A stretch of 64,000 bases of DNA, taken from assembly GCA_944368925.1 (NCBI GenBank), contig CALVXG010000010.1, forward strand, positions 19,906 through 83,905. Direction: 5' to 3'. Shown here piece by piece: positions 16,140-24,216 of this stretch (within the stretch, counting starts at the first letter, position 1; each line of letters opens with the position of its first letter). The position numbers were made by a program, and so were the translations under genes. This DNA is from an uncultured Clostridia bacterium (GTDB lineage: Bacteria; Bacillota; Clostridia; Christensenellales; Borkfalkiaceae). Under the pieces are notes generated by a model. It ran no database searches. It was given only the letters and a program-made list of their open reading frames with translations, and was not told where the DNA came from.

Positions 16140-16281
16140 GTCCGCCCCCGTCCGAATAAAATTCTTTCCACCGGCTTTCCGCTTTTTCCGCATTTCAATC
16201 ACTCCCCCTCTTAAAAATAAAAAAGGGTTTTCCGTAAATTAAAAAAAATTTATTTTTTTTCAAAAACAGGGTCAAAAATGA

Positions 16282-16310
16282 TTGAAAAATTTTTTTGAAT
16301 CCGCTATAAT
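16282..16310 (+). promoter_or_regulatory. Promoter of tRNA-Ala
   Basis: TTGAAA (16282-16287), a 17-base T-rich spacer, and TATAAT (16305-16310). It lies 13 bases before the tRNA. Confidence 0.85.
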
Positions 16311-16322
16311 AATAGAGCTTTT

Positions 16323-16398
16323 GGGGATGTAGCTCACCCGGTAGAGCGATACGTTCGCAACGTATAGGTAGTCAGTTCGAGTCTGATCATCTCCACCA
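16323..16398 (+). tRNA. tRNA-Ala (anticodon CGC)
   Basis: A 76-base tRNA. The acceptor stem GGGGATG/CATCTCC carries the G3-U70 pair that defines alanine identity. The D arm is GCTC/GAGC; the anticodon stem ATACG/CGTAT has loop TTCGCAA, giving anticodon CGC (codon GCG). The T arm is GTCAG/CTGAT with loop TTCGAGT. CCA is encoded. Confidence 0.95.
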
Positions 16399-16404
16399 CC
16401 AAAA

Positions 16405-16450
16405 ACCTAAATCAAACATCGTAGAAAGAATGTTTGATTTAGGTTTTTTT
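16405..16450 (+). terminator. Terminator after tRNA-Ala
   Basis: A perfect 15-bp stem (16405-16419 with 16430-16444) followed by seven T residues. Confidence 0.9.
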
Positions 16451-16679
16451 CTTTTGGAATAAAACAGCCCCCCCCCGACTAAGTTTCTGTCATCATCTAC
16501 CCGAAAGCAGTACCAAAAGCCATCAGACAAAACGCCGACAGCGAATACTTCATACAGACAAAGGACTGAAATTCAAAAGCAAAAAACAGAACATCAGACG
16601 CGACAACAAAAGCAACAGGCAAAATACGCAAGAAAGAAACGTATAGAGCGGCGGTGTGCGCGGGGTGATCGCCAAACGG

Positions 16680-16713
16680 TTCAGCGGCGACACCCCGCGC
16701 CGCTGAATTTTTT
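16680..16713 (+). terminator. Orphan intrinsic terminator
   Basis: The stem TTCAGCGGCG / CGCCGCTGAA has an eight-base loop and is followed by six T residues. No coding gene precedes it on the plus strand, so it may end a small RNA or be a relic of a lost gene. Confidence 0.65.
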
Positions 16714-16740
16714 GTTTCGGTTTCCGTTATTTCTTTGTCG

Positions 16741-16807
16741 TGGGGCGTGTGCTTGTCTGCGGCGGGCGTAGCCCGTCGCACTTGTATCAAGACAAGCACA
16801 CGCCCCA
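16741..16807. repeat. 67-base compound stem-loop, 18-bp perfect outer stem
   Basis: The outer arms 16741-16758 and 16790-16807 are perfectly complementary over 18 bp. Inside is a second nine-base stem (16759-16767 with 16771-16779, one G-U) with a GTA loop, leaving about ten unpaired bases. There is no T tract, so it is not a simple terminator. A mobile-element origin, recombination site or structured RNA are possible. Confidence 0.6.
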
Positions 16808-16976
16808 TCGTCACACCTAAGACAAACCCGTACTTTTCCGTACCAAACTTAAACTATTTTAATGTTTTAAAATTTAGTTTGAGAATTATTAAATCCGCAA
16901 CATTACTATTTCATTACGCTTTAAAATAAAAAATATAAAAAATACAAAAAATATTTAAATCATACAAAATAAAATA

Positions 16977-17005
16977 TTGACAACAATAAACTTTTAGTAT
17001 ATAAT
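16977..17005 (+). promoter_or_regulatory. Promoter of the AT-rich island gene
   Basis: A perfect TTGACA (16977-16982), a 17-base spacer, and a perfect TATAAT (17000-17005). Confidence 0.9.
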
Positions 17006-17032
17006 AAAATCAAACAAATCAAAGGAGTAATT

Positions 17033-17425
17033 ATGATGAATTGGGAAACAGTAAAAATCGATAGTAGCAGACAAGGTAAAAACACTGCTTATGCAAGCAT
17101 AGGTTTTGGCAGAATAGTATTAAATTCAGCCGCTTGTGAATTGGTAGACAATTTTTCTGAATATAAATATGTGCAAATTTTAAAAGCACGAAAAGACGGA
17201 AAATTATGCGTAGGAATAAAATTATTAAAAGATTGCAAGGAAAATTCAATAAAAATTGGAAAAAGGAAGATTAAAGGGGCTATTGTTGAGAAGAGTTTAA
17301 GTATAGACAACAAACCTCTTATGGAAGATTTATTTGGTATACAAGGTACTCAAAATAAAGCAACAAGATACCCTGTAGTTCTTGATGATGATGATAAAAG
17401 TATATTAGTAATTTATGGAGAATAA
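17033..17425 (+). CDS. AT-rich hypothetical protein, probably acquired
   Basis: A 130-residue soluble protein. It opens MMNWETVKIDSSRQGKNTAYASIGFGRI, is rich in Lys, Ile and Asn, and has an acidic patch DDDDK near the C-terminus. I do not recognise the family with confidence. Codon use is AT-rich, clearly unlike the neighbouring genes, which suggests horizontal acquisition. AAAGGAG lies upstream; either of the two adjacent ATG codons (17033 or 17036) could start it, and the second has the better spacing. It has its own perfect promoter and terminator. Confidence 0.75.
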   Translation: MMNWETVKIDSSRQGKNTAYASIGFGRIVLNSAACELVDNFSEYKYVQILKARKDGKLCVGIKLLKDCKENSIKIGKRKIKGAIVEKSLSIDNKPLMEDLFGIQGTQNKATRYPVVLDDDDKSILVIYGE

Positions 17426-17459
17426 ATTCAATTTACATTATAGGCACTCCACCAACCAA

Positions 17460-17486
17460 AAAGGCACCTTTTTAGGTGCCTTTTTT
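17460..17486 (+). terminator. Intrinsic terminator after the island gene
   Basis: The stem AAAGGCACC / GGTGCCTTT has a six-base loop and a T run. Just before it (17447-17454) lies CTCCACCA, identical to the last eight bases of tRNA-Ala. Confidence 0.85.
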
Positions 17487-17584
17487 CGTTGTAAAGAAAC
17501 GGGATCTGCTCCGTATCGGAAAAAAGGACATACAATCGTCCGTGCCGCCCGTGCAAAATTCAAAAAGCAAAACGATGTATAAAT

Positions 17585-17616
17585 CGGCGGGGAGCCCCGA
17601 TAGAGGCTCCCCGCCG
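17585..17616 (-). terminator. Hairpin after the MFS gene
   Basis: A perfect 12-bp GC stem (17585-17596 with 17605-17616), 16 bases after the MFS stop. The T tract is poor, so it is a likely but weak terminator. Confidence 0.5.
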
Positions 17617-17631
17617 AAACATTGCTTGTTA

Positions 17632-18846
17632 TTAAGAAACTTCGGAATTTTCTTTGTCCGACGATCCTTTGTACTTTCTGCAAAGAACGATCAGTCCGAT
17701 TATCAAAAGCAGCGGGAATGCCGTGGCGACAAGCAGCCCCATTTTCAGATTTCCGCCGAACGCATTGGAAATGCCCCCTACCATGGAGGGACTTACGGTA
17801 GCGCCCAAATCTCCTGCCAAAGCCAAAATCGCGAACATGGCCGTGCCGCCCCGCGGACACTTCTGCGACGAAACGCTGATAGTCCCCGGCCACATGATTC
17901 CGACCGAAACGCCGCAAAGCGCGCAGCCCGCCAATCCGACGATCGGGACGGCGGACAAGGACGCCGCCAGATAGCAGAGCACGCACAGTCCGCCGCACGC
18001 CAGCATCGTCTTGGTCAAGTCCAACTTTCCGCTCATCTTTCCGTACAGAATGCGGGAAATTCCCATAAATGCGGCAAACAGACAGGGTCCTGCAAGATCG
18101 CCGACGGTCTTGGAAACCCCCATCGCCGACTCCGTAAAAGCGGACGCCCATTGCGCCATCGACGCTTCGGACGCGCCCGCACAGATCATCAGCAAGATCA
18201 AAAGCCAAAACAGCGGCAGCCGAAACAACTGCCCTATACGCATTCCCTTCCCTTCTTCGACCAACCGATCGATGGGACATGAAATAAAATTGAACGCGTT
18301 GACCAACGGTATGATCGCCCAGATCAGCGTAAGGATCTTCCAGTTCTGCACGCCGAACAACGTGAAAAAGAGCGTAGACCCCAAAATCACGCCGACCGCT
18401 CCCCAACAATAAAAGGAGTGAAGAAGGCTCATCATGCCGTCCTTGTTTTTAAACGGACAAGCTTCCACGATCGGACTGACCAACACTTCTACCAGTCCGC
18501 TCCCCATGGCATAAAACACCACCGACACCAAAATTCCTATAAACGGAACGGGGAGCACTTCCGGCAGCACCGCCATCAGAACCAGTCCCGCCGCCGACAG
18601 CACCTGCGACGCAATTACGCAGGTACGGTACCCGATTTTATCTGCAAATTTTGTCGCCGCAAGATCAATCAATAATTGCGTCAGATAGAACACCAGCGGG
18701 ATCAGCGCGATCGTTTCGAACCCGATCCCGTATGTATCCTTGAACGTCACAAATAACAGCGGGGCAAAATTCGCCGCTATGGCTTGCGTAACAAATCCGA
18801 GATAACAGGCTATAAGAGTTTTCTTATAGTTTTTTTGCTTTGTCAT
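17632..18846 (-). CDS. MFS transporter
   Basis: A 404-residue permease with about 12 membrane helices and a short basic N-terminus (MTKQKNYKKT). The helix 2-3 loop reads ATKFADKIGYRT, equivalent to the MFS GxxxDRxGRR motif. The central loop (IDRLVEEGKGMRIGQLFRLPLFW) divides two six-helix halves. Its general look is close to FucP/YfkF-like sugar permeases, but the substrate is open. AAAGGAG lies before ATG. It lies downstream of an AraC regulator on the same strand, which may control it. Confidence 0.85.
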   Translation of the reverse strand: MTKQKNYKKTLIACYLGFVTQAIAANFAPLLFVTFKDTYGIGFETIALIPLVFYLTQLLIDLAATKFADKIGYRTCVIASQVLSAAGLVLMAVLPEVLPVPFIGILVSVVFYAMGSGLVEVLVSPIVEACPFKNKDGMMSLLHSFYCWGAVGVILGSTLFFTLFGVQNWKILTLIWAIIPLVNAFNFISCPIDRLVEEGKGMRIGQLFRLPLFWLLILLMICAGASEASMAQWASAFTESAMGVSKTVGDLAGPCLFAAFMGISRILYGKMSGKLDLTKTMLACGGLCVLCYLAASLSAVPIVGLAGCALCGVSVGIMWPGTISVSSQKCPRGGTAMFAILALAGDLGATVSPSMVGGISNAFGGNLKMGLLVATAFPLLLIIGLIVLCRKYKGSSDKENSEVS

Positions 18847-18887
18847 ACCCTCTCCTTTCAGGCCGCCGCAATCGTCAGCCGAATTGC

Positions 18888-18893
18888 ATTATA
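18888..18893 (-). promoter_or_regulatory. Possible MFS promoter (-10 box)
   Basis: TATAAT in minus sense, 42 bases before the MFS start; the -35 region (TTGTGT at 17 bases) is weak, as expected for an activator-dependent promoter. Confidence 0.45.
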
Positions 18894-18951
18894 ACACCAT
18901 AACAAAGCAAACACAACCAAAATAAAAACACAATAAACCCGAATCGTTGCA

Positions 18952-19842
18952 CTATTTACCCATATTTCGGTATTGTCCCGGCGTGTACCCGTACCTCTTC
19001 CGAAAACAGCGGATAAAATATTGCACCGAATGAAAACCGCAGGAATCGCTGATCTCCTGCAGGGTCAGCGTCGTGTCCCCGATCAGTCCGTGCGCGATCT
19101 GAAGTCTGTGACGGATCAATGCGTCCACAGGAGAACAGCCCATATACGTCTGAAAACACCGCCCCGCTTCGCTTCGGCCTATATTGGCTGCTTTCGCAAT
19201 ATCATTGAGCGTGACGGGCTCTGCATAATGTTCCCGTATATACGAAAGCATCTTCCGCATCCGTATCTGCGCATTGATCTGAATGCGCGTGCTTTCCGAT
19301 CGGGGCAGCGAATTGAAATGCAAAAACAGATATTCAAATATTTTGCTGAGATTGCGCTGGACAGCCATTTCGTAACAAGTCCCCTCTTCGCGCATCAGAG
19401 AATATATATCCTTGATCAGCCCGTCCGCCTCATTCTGCCAGCCGACGGTGCGGTCAAACACAATAAAAGGCAAGGCATCGCAGCGGGCAATCGGCTGAAT
19501 ATACTTTCGGTTAATTTCGCTGTTTTCGGGCGCAATCGCGTCCCCCGAAAACACGATATTCGGCATGGGATCGGGAAGCGCTCCGGATACCTGCTTTATG
19601 CCGTGCAATATGTTCCCGTTGATGAATATACTTTCGCCCGGATTGAGCAAAACGTGCTGTCTGCCGATCTGAAAGTCCAAAACGCCGCACATTGCCGTAG
19701 CGATTTCAAAATCGGTATGCCAATGCAACGGCCCCTCCCGCTGCGCAAGCAAAGCAAGTTCGCCGCTAAAAAACGTGACGGGAAGCATCGCGTCGCGACG
19801 GCTTATCTGCTCCCTGAACTGATGATCTAAACATATTGACAT
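18952..19842 (-). CDS. AraC family regulator with cupin sensor domain
   Basis: A 296-residue regulator. Residues about 35-100 form a cupin-like sugar-sensing domain (GPLHWHTDFEIATAMCGVLDFQIGRQHVLLNPGESIFINGNILHG). Residues about 190-290 carry the two helix-turn-helix motifs (VTLNDIAKAANIGRSEAGRCFQ and LTLQEISDSCGFHSVQYFIRCFRKRYGYTPGQYR). The gene precedes the MFS permease by 105 bases, so sugar-responsive activation of that transporter is likely. The divergent oligopeptide operon begins 480 bases away. Confidence 0.9.
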   Translation of the reverse strand: MSICLDHQFREQISRRDAMLPVTFFSGELALLAQREGPLHWHTDFEIATAMCGVLDFQIGRQHVLLNPGESIFINGNILHGIKQVSGALPDPMPNIVFSGDAIAPENSEINRKYIQPIARCDALPFIVFDRTVGWQNEADGLIKDIYSLMREEGTCYEMAVQRNLSKIFEYLFLHFNSLPRSESTRIQINAQIRMRKMLSYIREHYAEPVTLNDIAKAANIGRSEAGRCFQTYMGCSPVDALIRHRLQIAHGLIGDTTLTLQEISDSCGFHSVQYFIRCFRKRYGYTPGQYRNMGK

Positions 19843-19878
19843 TCTTTCACCCGCTCCGATTTTCTTTCGTCCTTGTCT

Positions 19879-19887
19879 ATTATAGCA
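19879..19887 (-). promoter_or_regulatory. Extended -10 promoter of the AraC gene
   Basis: TGCTATAAT in minus sense, 37 bases before the start codon. From here to 20144 the sequence is very AT-rich and holds no gene. Confidence 0.55.
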
Positions 19888-20144
19888 AAAAATAACCGCT
19901 ATTCCTATTCTTTTGCCGAAAAATCACCACAAGATTTTTTACATAACATAAAAGTAAAACTTTGCCTTTTAGCGGGAAAAAAGTATAAAAAAACTTATTC
20001 TGAAAAAAAATTTACGCATAATAATCGTATTTCTGCGTGAAAATATGATATTTTCAACTTTAAAAATTCCCTTTATTTACATCTGCTTATATATGGATAT
20101 AAAAAAAACTAATGAATAAGTATAAAATATATCTTCGAAATACC

Positions 20145-20173
20145 TTGCGCAAATGCCCGATTCATGTTAAAAT
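20145..20173 (+). promoter_or_regulatory. Promoter of the oligopeptide ABC operon
   Basis: TTGCGC (20145-20150), a 17-base spacer, and TAAAAT (20168-20173). The leader is about 140 bases long. Confidence 0.65.
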
Positions 20174-20201
20174 AAAAATGTGTTGAAACGAGGCCCCTCG
20201 T

Positions 20202-20230
20202 TTTCCTTGTTTGCTGAGCAAACAAGGAAA
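20202..20230 (+). promoter_or_regulatory. Perfect leader hairpin before the oligopeptide-binding gene
   Basis: A 13-bp perfect stem (20202-20214 with 20218-20230) and a TGA loop, located about 22 bases after the predicted transcript start. It has no T tract, so it may protect the 5' end of the transcript rather than terminate it. Confidence 0.5.
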
Positions 20231-20321
20231 CTCATTTTAACAGCATAGAAAAAGCAGTTGAGCTGTCTCTTTCAACATTCGCAAAATTTGTTTAAAAAAT
20301 TTTTTACGGAGGCTGAACACA

Positions 20322-23171
20322 ATGAGAATGAGATTGTTCAACAAAAAGTCCTTTGCCTTACTCCTGGCATTGGTGATGCTGAGCTGTTTGCTGCTGCCTG
20401 TATTGATCGCATGCAACAAGAAAGCATCGGAAGAAGATTCTCTTAACACCTATCGGGAATACATTTCCAAATTCCCTGCGACCTGGAACACGCACAACGG
20501 TACGACGGATGCGGACGAATATATCCAGGGTTACACGGAAATGGGCCTGTATGACCTTACGCTGAGCGAAGACCGCTCCACCTACGCTTTTGTAGATGAG
20601 ATGGCGACGGGAGATCCCAAAGACGTGACTTCTTCTTACGCATCCAAATTCGGCATTGCGGCGGGAGAAAGCGGAAAGGCATGGGAAATCACCCTCAACC
20701 CCGACGCAACGTTTGAAAACGGCACCAAAATCACGGCGGAAGATTACGTCTGGTCTATGGAACGCGTGCTCTCCCCCGACATGAAAAACAGCGCCGCTTC
20801 CAAATACATAACGGGCGATTACGAAATCTACAACGCAAACAATTATTACAGCTACGGTTCGACGGAAGAATATTTCAAAATCAAGGCCGATAAAACCTAC
20901 ACCGACGACGAACTGAACAAGCTGGTCGAAGACGGACTCCTGTTCTTCTCCTTTACGAAGACGGCCATCTTTGATACGGAAGGTTCCTTTACCATCGAAG
21001 GGCATCACAACATCGCGAGCCAGCAGAAGTTCTACCTGAATTCGGACGGCGAAGACGTGTACAATATTTTGTACAACAAATATGCGGCTTCGGCAAACGA
21101 ATTCGGCTACATCCAGATCACGAAAGAAAATTTTGAAGATTTCAAAACCAACCTTTCCGTTCTGAGCGCATCGGCACTCGGCGCTCTGATCCCCAACTGG
21201 TACGATTTACTCTCCGTATTGCAGGCGGCAAATCCCGTTTATACGAAAATCCCTGCAAAAGTTGCAGGAAGCGACGGCGAACAAGTTACCAACGTCTACA
21301 CCGACGATCAGCTGAACAAACTGGTCGAAGACGGACTGTTGTTCTTCTCCTTTACGAAAACGCCCATCTTTGATACGGAAGGCTCCTTTACCATCGAAGG
21401 GCATCACAACATCGCGAACCAGCAGAAATTCTACTTAAATTCGGACGGCGAAGACGTGTACAATATCCTGTACGACAAATATGCGGCTTCGGCAAACGAA
21501 TACGGATACATTCAGATCACGAAAGAAAATTTTGAAGATTTCAAAACCAACCTTTCCGTTCTGAGCGCATCGGCACTCGGTGCTCTGATCCCCAACTGGT
21601 ACGATCTTTTGTCTGTGCTCTCCTATGAAGAAGTGGCGGAAACTCCGTTCAGCAACGTCGGTATCTTCAAGACGGACGACACGCATTTCGTGATGGTGTT
21701 TGTCAATCCCCTTTCCGCATGGCAGGTAAAATATCTGCTCACGGACAATTGGCTCGTTTACAAGCCTTACTATGAAGCGGGTTATTCGCAGCAGGGTTCT
21801 CTGACCGTGACCAGCTACGGCACGACCAGCGGACAGTACATGGGTTACGGCCCCTATAAACTTTCCAGCTACGAAAAAGACAAAGAGATCACCTTTGTCC
21901 GCAACGAAAACTGGTACGGTTACAAAGAAGGCGCGACCAACTACCACGAAGGACAGTTCCAGACGGATAAAATCGTCTGCCAGATCATTTCCGACCAGGC
22001 GACCGCGCTGCTCGAATTTGAAAGCGGCAATCTGGATTCCGTCAAGCTGACGGCGAACGATCTGAACAAGTACAAATTCAGCGATTATCTGCTGAAACGT
22101 ACGGCAAGCAATACCTGGTCCATCACGTTCAACTCGGACAAAGACGCGCTCAAAGCGATCGAAAGCGACAACCAGGGCAACCGTCAGATCCTTTCCGTGA
22201 CCGAGTTCCGCAAAGCGCTCTCGCTCTGCCTTGACAGAAGTTATATCGGACAGAACATTCTCGCAGGATCGGCGGCGGCGTTCTCGTTCATCAACAACAA
22301 CTACTATTACGACATCGAAAACGATGCGAACAGCATTTACCGCAACAGCGAACCCGCAAAAGAATCGATCGTGAAGCTGTACGGCGTGGAATACGGCGAA
22401 GACAAGACGTACAAGACGCTGGACGAAGCATACCGCGCCATCACGGGTTACGACATCGACAGCGCAAAGGCAAACTTTGAAAGCGCTTACACGACGGCCG
22501 TGGCGCAGAGTCTGTACACGGACGGCCAGACGATCAAGATCAACATTTACAACAACGCGCTTACCTCGCAGCTCTCCTCTTTGGAACAGTACATGCAGAC
22601 GCAGGTCGATGCAGCGACCAAGGGCACGAAGCTGGAAGGCAAGATCAAGATTGAATTCAAAGCGCAGCAGAGCGGACGTCTCGAATCCATCGCGCAGGGA
22701 TCTTTGGAAGCGGTTTACTACTCCTATTCCGGCGATTACAACGATCCGAACGGCATGCTCGGCAACTTCACCGACAGCGCGCAGACGACTCTGATCGAAT
22801 ACGGGTTCGACCCGAAAACGGAAGTATTCTCCGTGACGAGCAAGTTTGACGGTGAAACGGAAGAAACCAAAGAAATGACCTACTACGCATGGCAGAAATC
22901 TATTGCGGCGGGCGGCACGTATGCCAATAAGAGCAACGACGTAAAACTTGCGATCATGTCTGCTCTCGAATACAACCTGCTCAGCAATTTCCGCACGCTG
23001 CCTCTGTGTGTGGGAACCGACCTTACGCTTCGTTCCAAGAAAGTAACTTATGCTACGGATAATGCGAATATCTTTGCCATGTACGGCGGCGTACGTCTGA
23101 TGACCTACAACTACAACGACGGCGCGTGGGCGAATTTCTGCAAAGATAAGGATAATCTGAACTACGCTTAA
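20322..23171 (+). CDS. oppA: Oligopeptide ABC transporter binding lipoprotein with internal duplication
   Basis: A 949-residue family-5 solute-binding lipoprotein: signal peptide of 30 residues, lipobox LIAC with Cys31. Family hallmarks are GKAWEITLNPDATFENGTKITAEDYVWSMERVLSP near the N-terminus, GYGPYKLSSYEKDKEITFVRNENWYG in the middle and FRKALSLCLDRSYIGQNILAGSA. Usual length is 520-600 residues. The excess comes mainly from a tandem duplication: residues about 193-300 recur at 326-433 almost unchanged. GGAGG lies nine bases before ATG. It is followed by a hairpin and the permease genes, giving more binding protein than permease. Confidence 0.9.
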   Translation: MRMRLFNKKSFALLLALVMLSCLLLPVLIACNKKASEEDSLNTYREYISKFPATWNTHNGTTDADEYIQGYTEMGLYDLTLSEDRSTYAFVDEMATGDPKDVTSSYASKFGIAAGESGKAWEITLNPDATFENGTKITAEDYVWSMERVLSPDMKNSAASKYITGDYEIYNANNYYSYGSTEEYFKIKADKTYTDDELNKLVEDGLLFFSFTKTAIFDTEGSFTIEGHHNIASQQKFYLNSDGEDVYNILYNKYAASANEFGYIQITKENFEDFKTNLSVLSASALGALIPNWYDLLSVLQAANPVYTKIPAKVAGSDGEQVTNVYTDDQLNKLVEDGLLFFSFTKTPIFDTEGSFTIEGHHNIANQQKFYLNSDGEDVYNILYDKYAASANEYGYIQITKENFEDFKTNLSVLSASALGALIPNWYDLLSVLSYEEVAETPFSNVGIFKTDDTHFVMVFVNPLSAWQVKYLLTDNWLVYKPYYEAGYSQQGSLTVTSYGTTSGQYMGYGPYKLSSYEKDKEITFVRNENWYGYKEGATNYHEGQFQTDKIVCQIISDQATALLEFESGNLDSVKLTANDLNKYKFSDYLLKRTASNTWSITFNSDKDALKAIESDNQGNRQILSVTEFRKALSLCLDRSYIGQNILAGSAAAFSFINNNYYYDIENDANSIYRNSEPAKESIVKLYGVEYGEDKTYKTLDEAYRAITGYDIDSAKANFESAYTTAVAQSLYTDGQTIKINIYNNALTSQLSSLEQYMQTQVDAATKGTKLEGKIKIEFKAQQSGRLESIAQGSLEAVYYSYSGDYNDPNGMLGNFTDSAQTTLIEYGFDPKTEVFSVTSKFDGETEETKEMTYYAWQKSIAAGGTYANKSNDVKLAIMSALEYNLLSNFRTLPLCVGTDLTLRSKKVTYATDNANIFAMYGGVRLMTYNYNDGAWANFCKDKDNLNYA
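20898..21221 (+). repeat. Intragenic direct repeat, copy 1
   Basis: A 324-base in-frame unit in the binding-protein gene, coding TYTDDELNKLVEDGLLFFSF through NWYDLLSVL. It matches copy 2 with few substitutions at both DNA and protein level (for example NILYNKY against NILYDKY). Confidence 0.92.
21297..21620 (+). repeat. Intragenic direct repeat, copy 2
   Basis: The second 324-base copy is offset from copy 1 by exactly 399 bases (133 codons), so the frame is kept. The 75-base spacer codes QAANPVYTKIPAKVAGSDGE and a few further residues, found once only. Confidence 0.92.
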
Positions 23172-23199
23172 GCCGCGTTTTAACATTCTTGCATGCGGG

Positions 23200-23240
23200 A
23201 AGGGGGAAAGCCTGCGCGGGCGTTCCCCCCTTTCTGTTCT
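23200..23240 (+). terminator. Partial terminator between binding protein and permease genes
   Basis: The stem AAGGGGGAA / TTCCCCCCTT surrounds an inner GC hairpin and is followed by a T-rich stretch. It probably attenuates transcription so that the binding protein exceeds the membrane subunits. Confidence 0.6.
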
Positions 23241-23255
23241 TTTTAAGGAGACCCT

Positions 23256-24215
23256 ATGGCAAAATATGTGATCAAACGCATACTCCTCATGTTTTTCACG
23301 CTGTTCGTGATCATGACCGTATGCTTTGTACTCGTCAAACTTCTTGAACCCAACGAGATCCTCGACGTGACGCAGGCGGAACGCGAAGAAGCGATCCGCG
23401 AAGCGCTCGGTTACAACAAACCCATTCTCGTGCAATACCTCATCTATTGGAAAAATATCCTCACGAGCTTCGACTTCGGCGTTTCGTTCAAGATCGAGTA
23501 TCTCGGCTCGGTCAACAACGTGATCCGCGACAGGCTCCTGCCTACCATCCTCATCAACCTCTATGCGCTCGTCTTTTCCGTGCCCGTCGGCATCCTCCTC
23601 GGCATCGCCGCCGCACTCAAAAAGAACCGCTGGCAGGATCACGTCATCTCGACGGTCGTCATGCTGTTCGTGTCCGTCCCGAGTTTCGTCTATGCGTTCA
23701 TCCTGCAATATTTCCTCGGCGCCAAGCTCGGATGGTTCCCGATCCAGATGTCCTCTGTCGCCAGCACGGGCGGCTACTTTACGTGGAGCATGTTTGTCAG
23801 CATGGTTCTGCCTATCCTCGCGCTCAGTTTCGGCTCCATCGCGTCTCTCGCACGCTTTACACGCGCGGAGCTCGCCGAAAGCCTCACCAGCGACTATATG
23901 CTTCTCGCGCGCGCCAAAGGTCTGACCGTGGGACAAGCCACCGTACGGCATGCGCTGAAAAATGCCATGGTACCCATTCTGCCCACCATCATTGCCATGT
24001 TCGCCAATATCCTCACGGGCTCTCTGATCATCGAAAAGATCTTCTCCGTGCCCGGCGTCGGCGGACTGTATATCCAATCTATTCAGGAACTCGATTACAA
24101 CGTGTTCATGGCGATCACCGTCTTTTACACGTTCATCGGCCTTGCGGCCAATATCATCGTCGATCTGAGCTACGGTTTCCTGGACCCCAGAATTCGTATG
24201 GGAGCGAAGAAATAA
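23256..24215 (+). CDS. oppB: Oligopeptide ABC transporter permease, OppB type
   Basis: A 319-residue inner-membrane permease of normal length. It has a short cytoplasmic N-terminus (MAKYVIKRILLMFFTLFVIMTV), the N-terminal domain typical of DppB/OppB and about six helices. The EAA loop (ARAKGLTVGQATVRHALKNAMVPILPT) contacts the ATPases, and the end DLSYGFLDPRIRMG is characteristic. An AAGGAG site precedes ATG. OppC starts one base after its stop. Confidence 0.95.
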   Translation: MAKYVIKRILLMFFTLFVIMTVCFVLVKLLEPNEILDVTQAEREEAIREALGYNKPILVQYLIYWKNILTSFDFGVSFKIEYLGSVNNVIRDRLLPTILINLYALVFSVPVGILLGIAAALKKNRWQDHVISTVVMLFVSVPSFVYAFILQYFLGAKLGWFPIQMSSVASTGGYFTWSMFVSMVLPILALSFGSIASLARFTRAELAESLTSDYMLLARAKGLTVGQATVRHALKNAMVPILPTIIAMFANILTGSLIIEKIFSVPGVGGLYIQSIQELDYNVFMAITVFYTFIGLAANIIVDLSYGFLDPRIRMGAKK

Positions 24216-24216
24216 T

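Larger units (their letters stand above)
16451..16976. other. Non-coding part of a tRNA-adjacent island
   Basis: No gene is supported. The stretch contains a run of nine C residues (about 16468-16476), an intrinsic terminator (16680-16713), a large stem-loop (16741-16807) and then increasingly AT-rich sequence. Short frames on either strand have no ribosome site and compositionally odd translations. Confidence 0.5.

Noticed and set aside
16497-16814. 105-codon minus-strand frame with a hydrophobic C-terminus
   Set aside because: It runs through the terminator and stem-loop, has no ribosome site, and no family resemblance.
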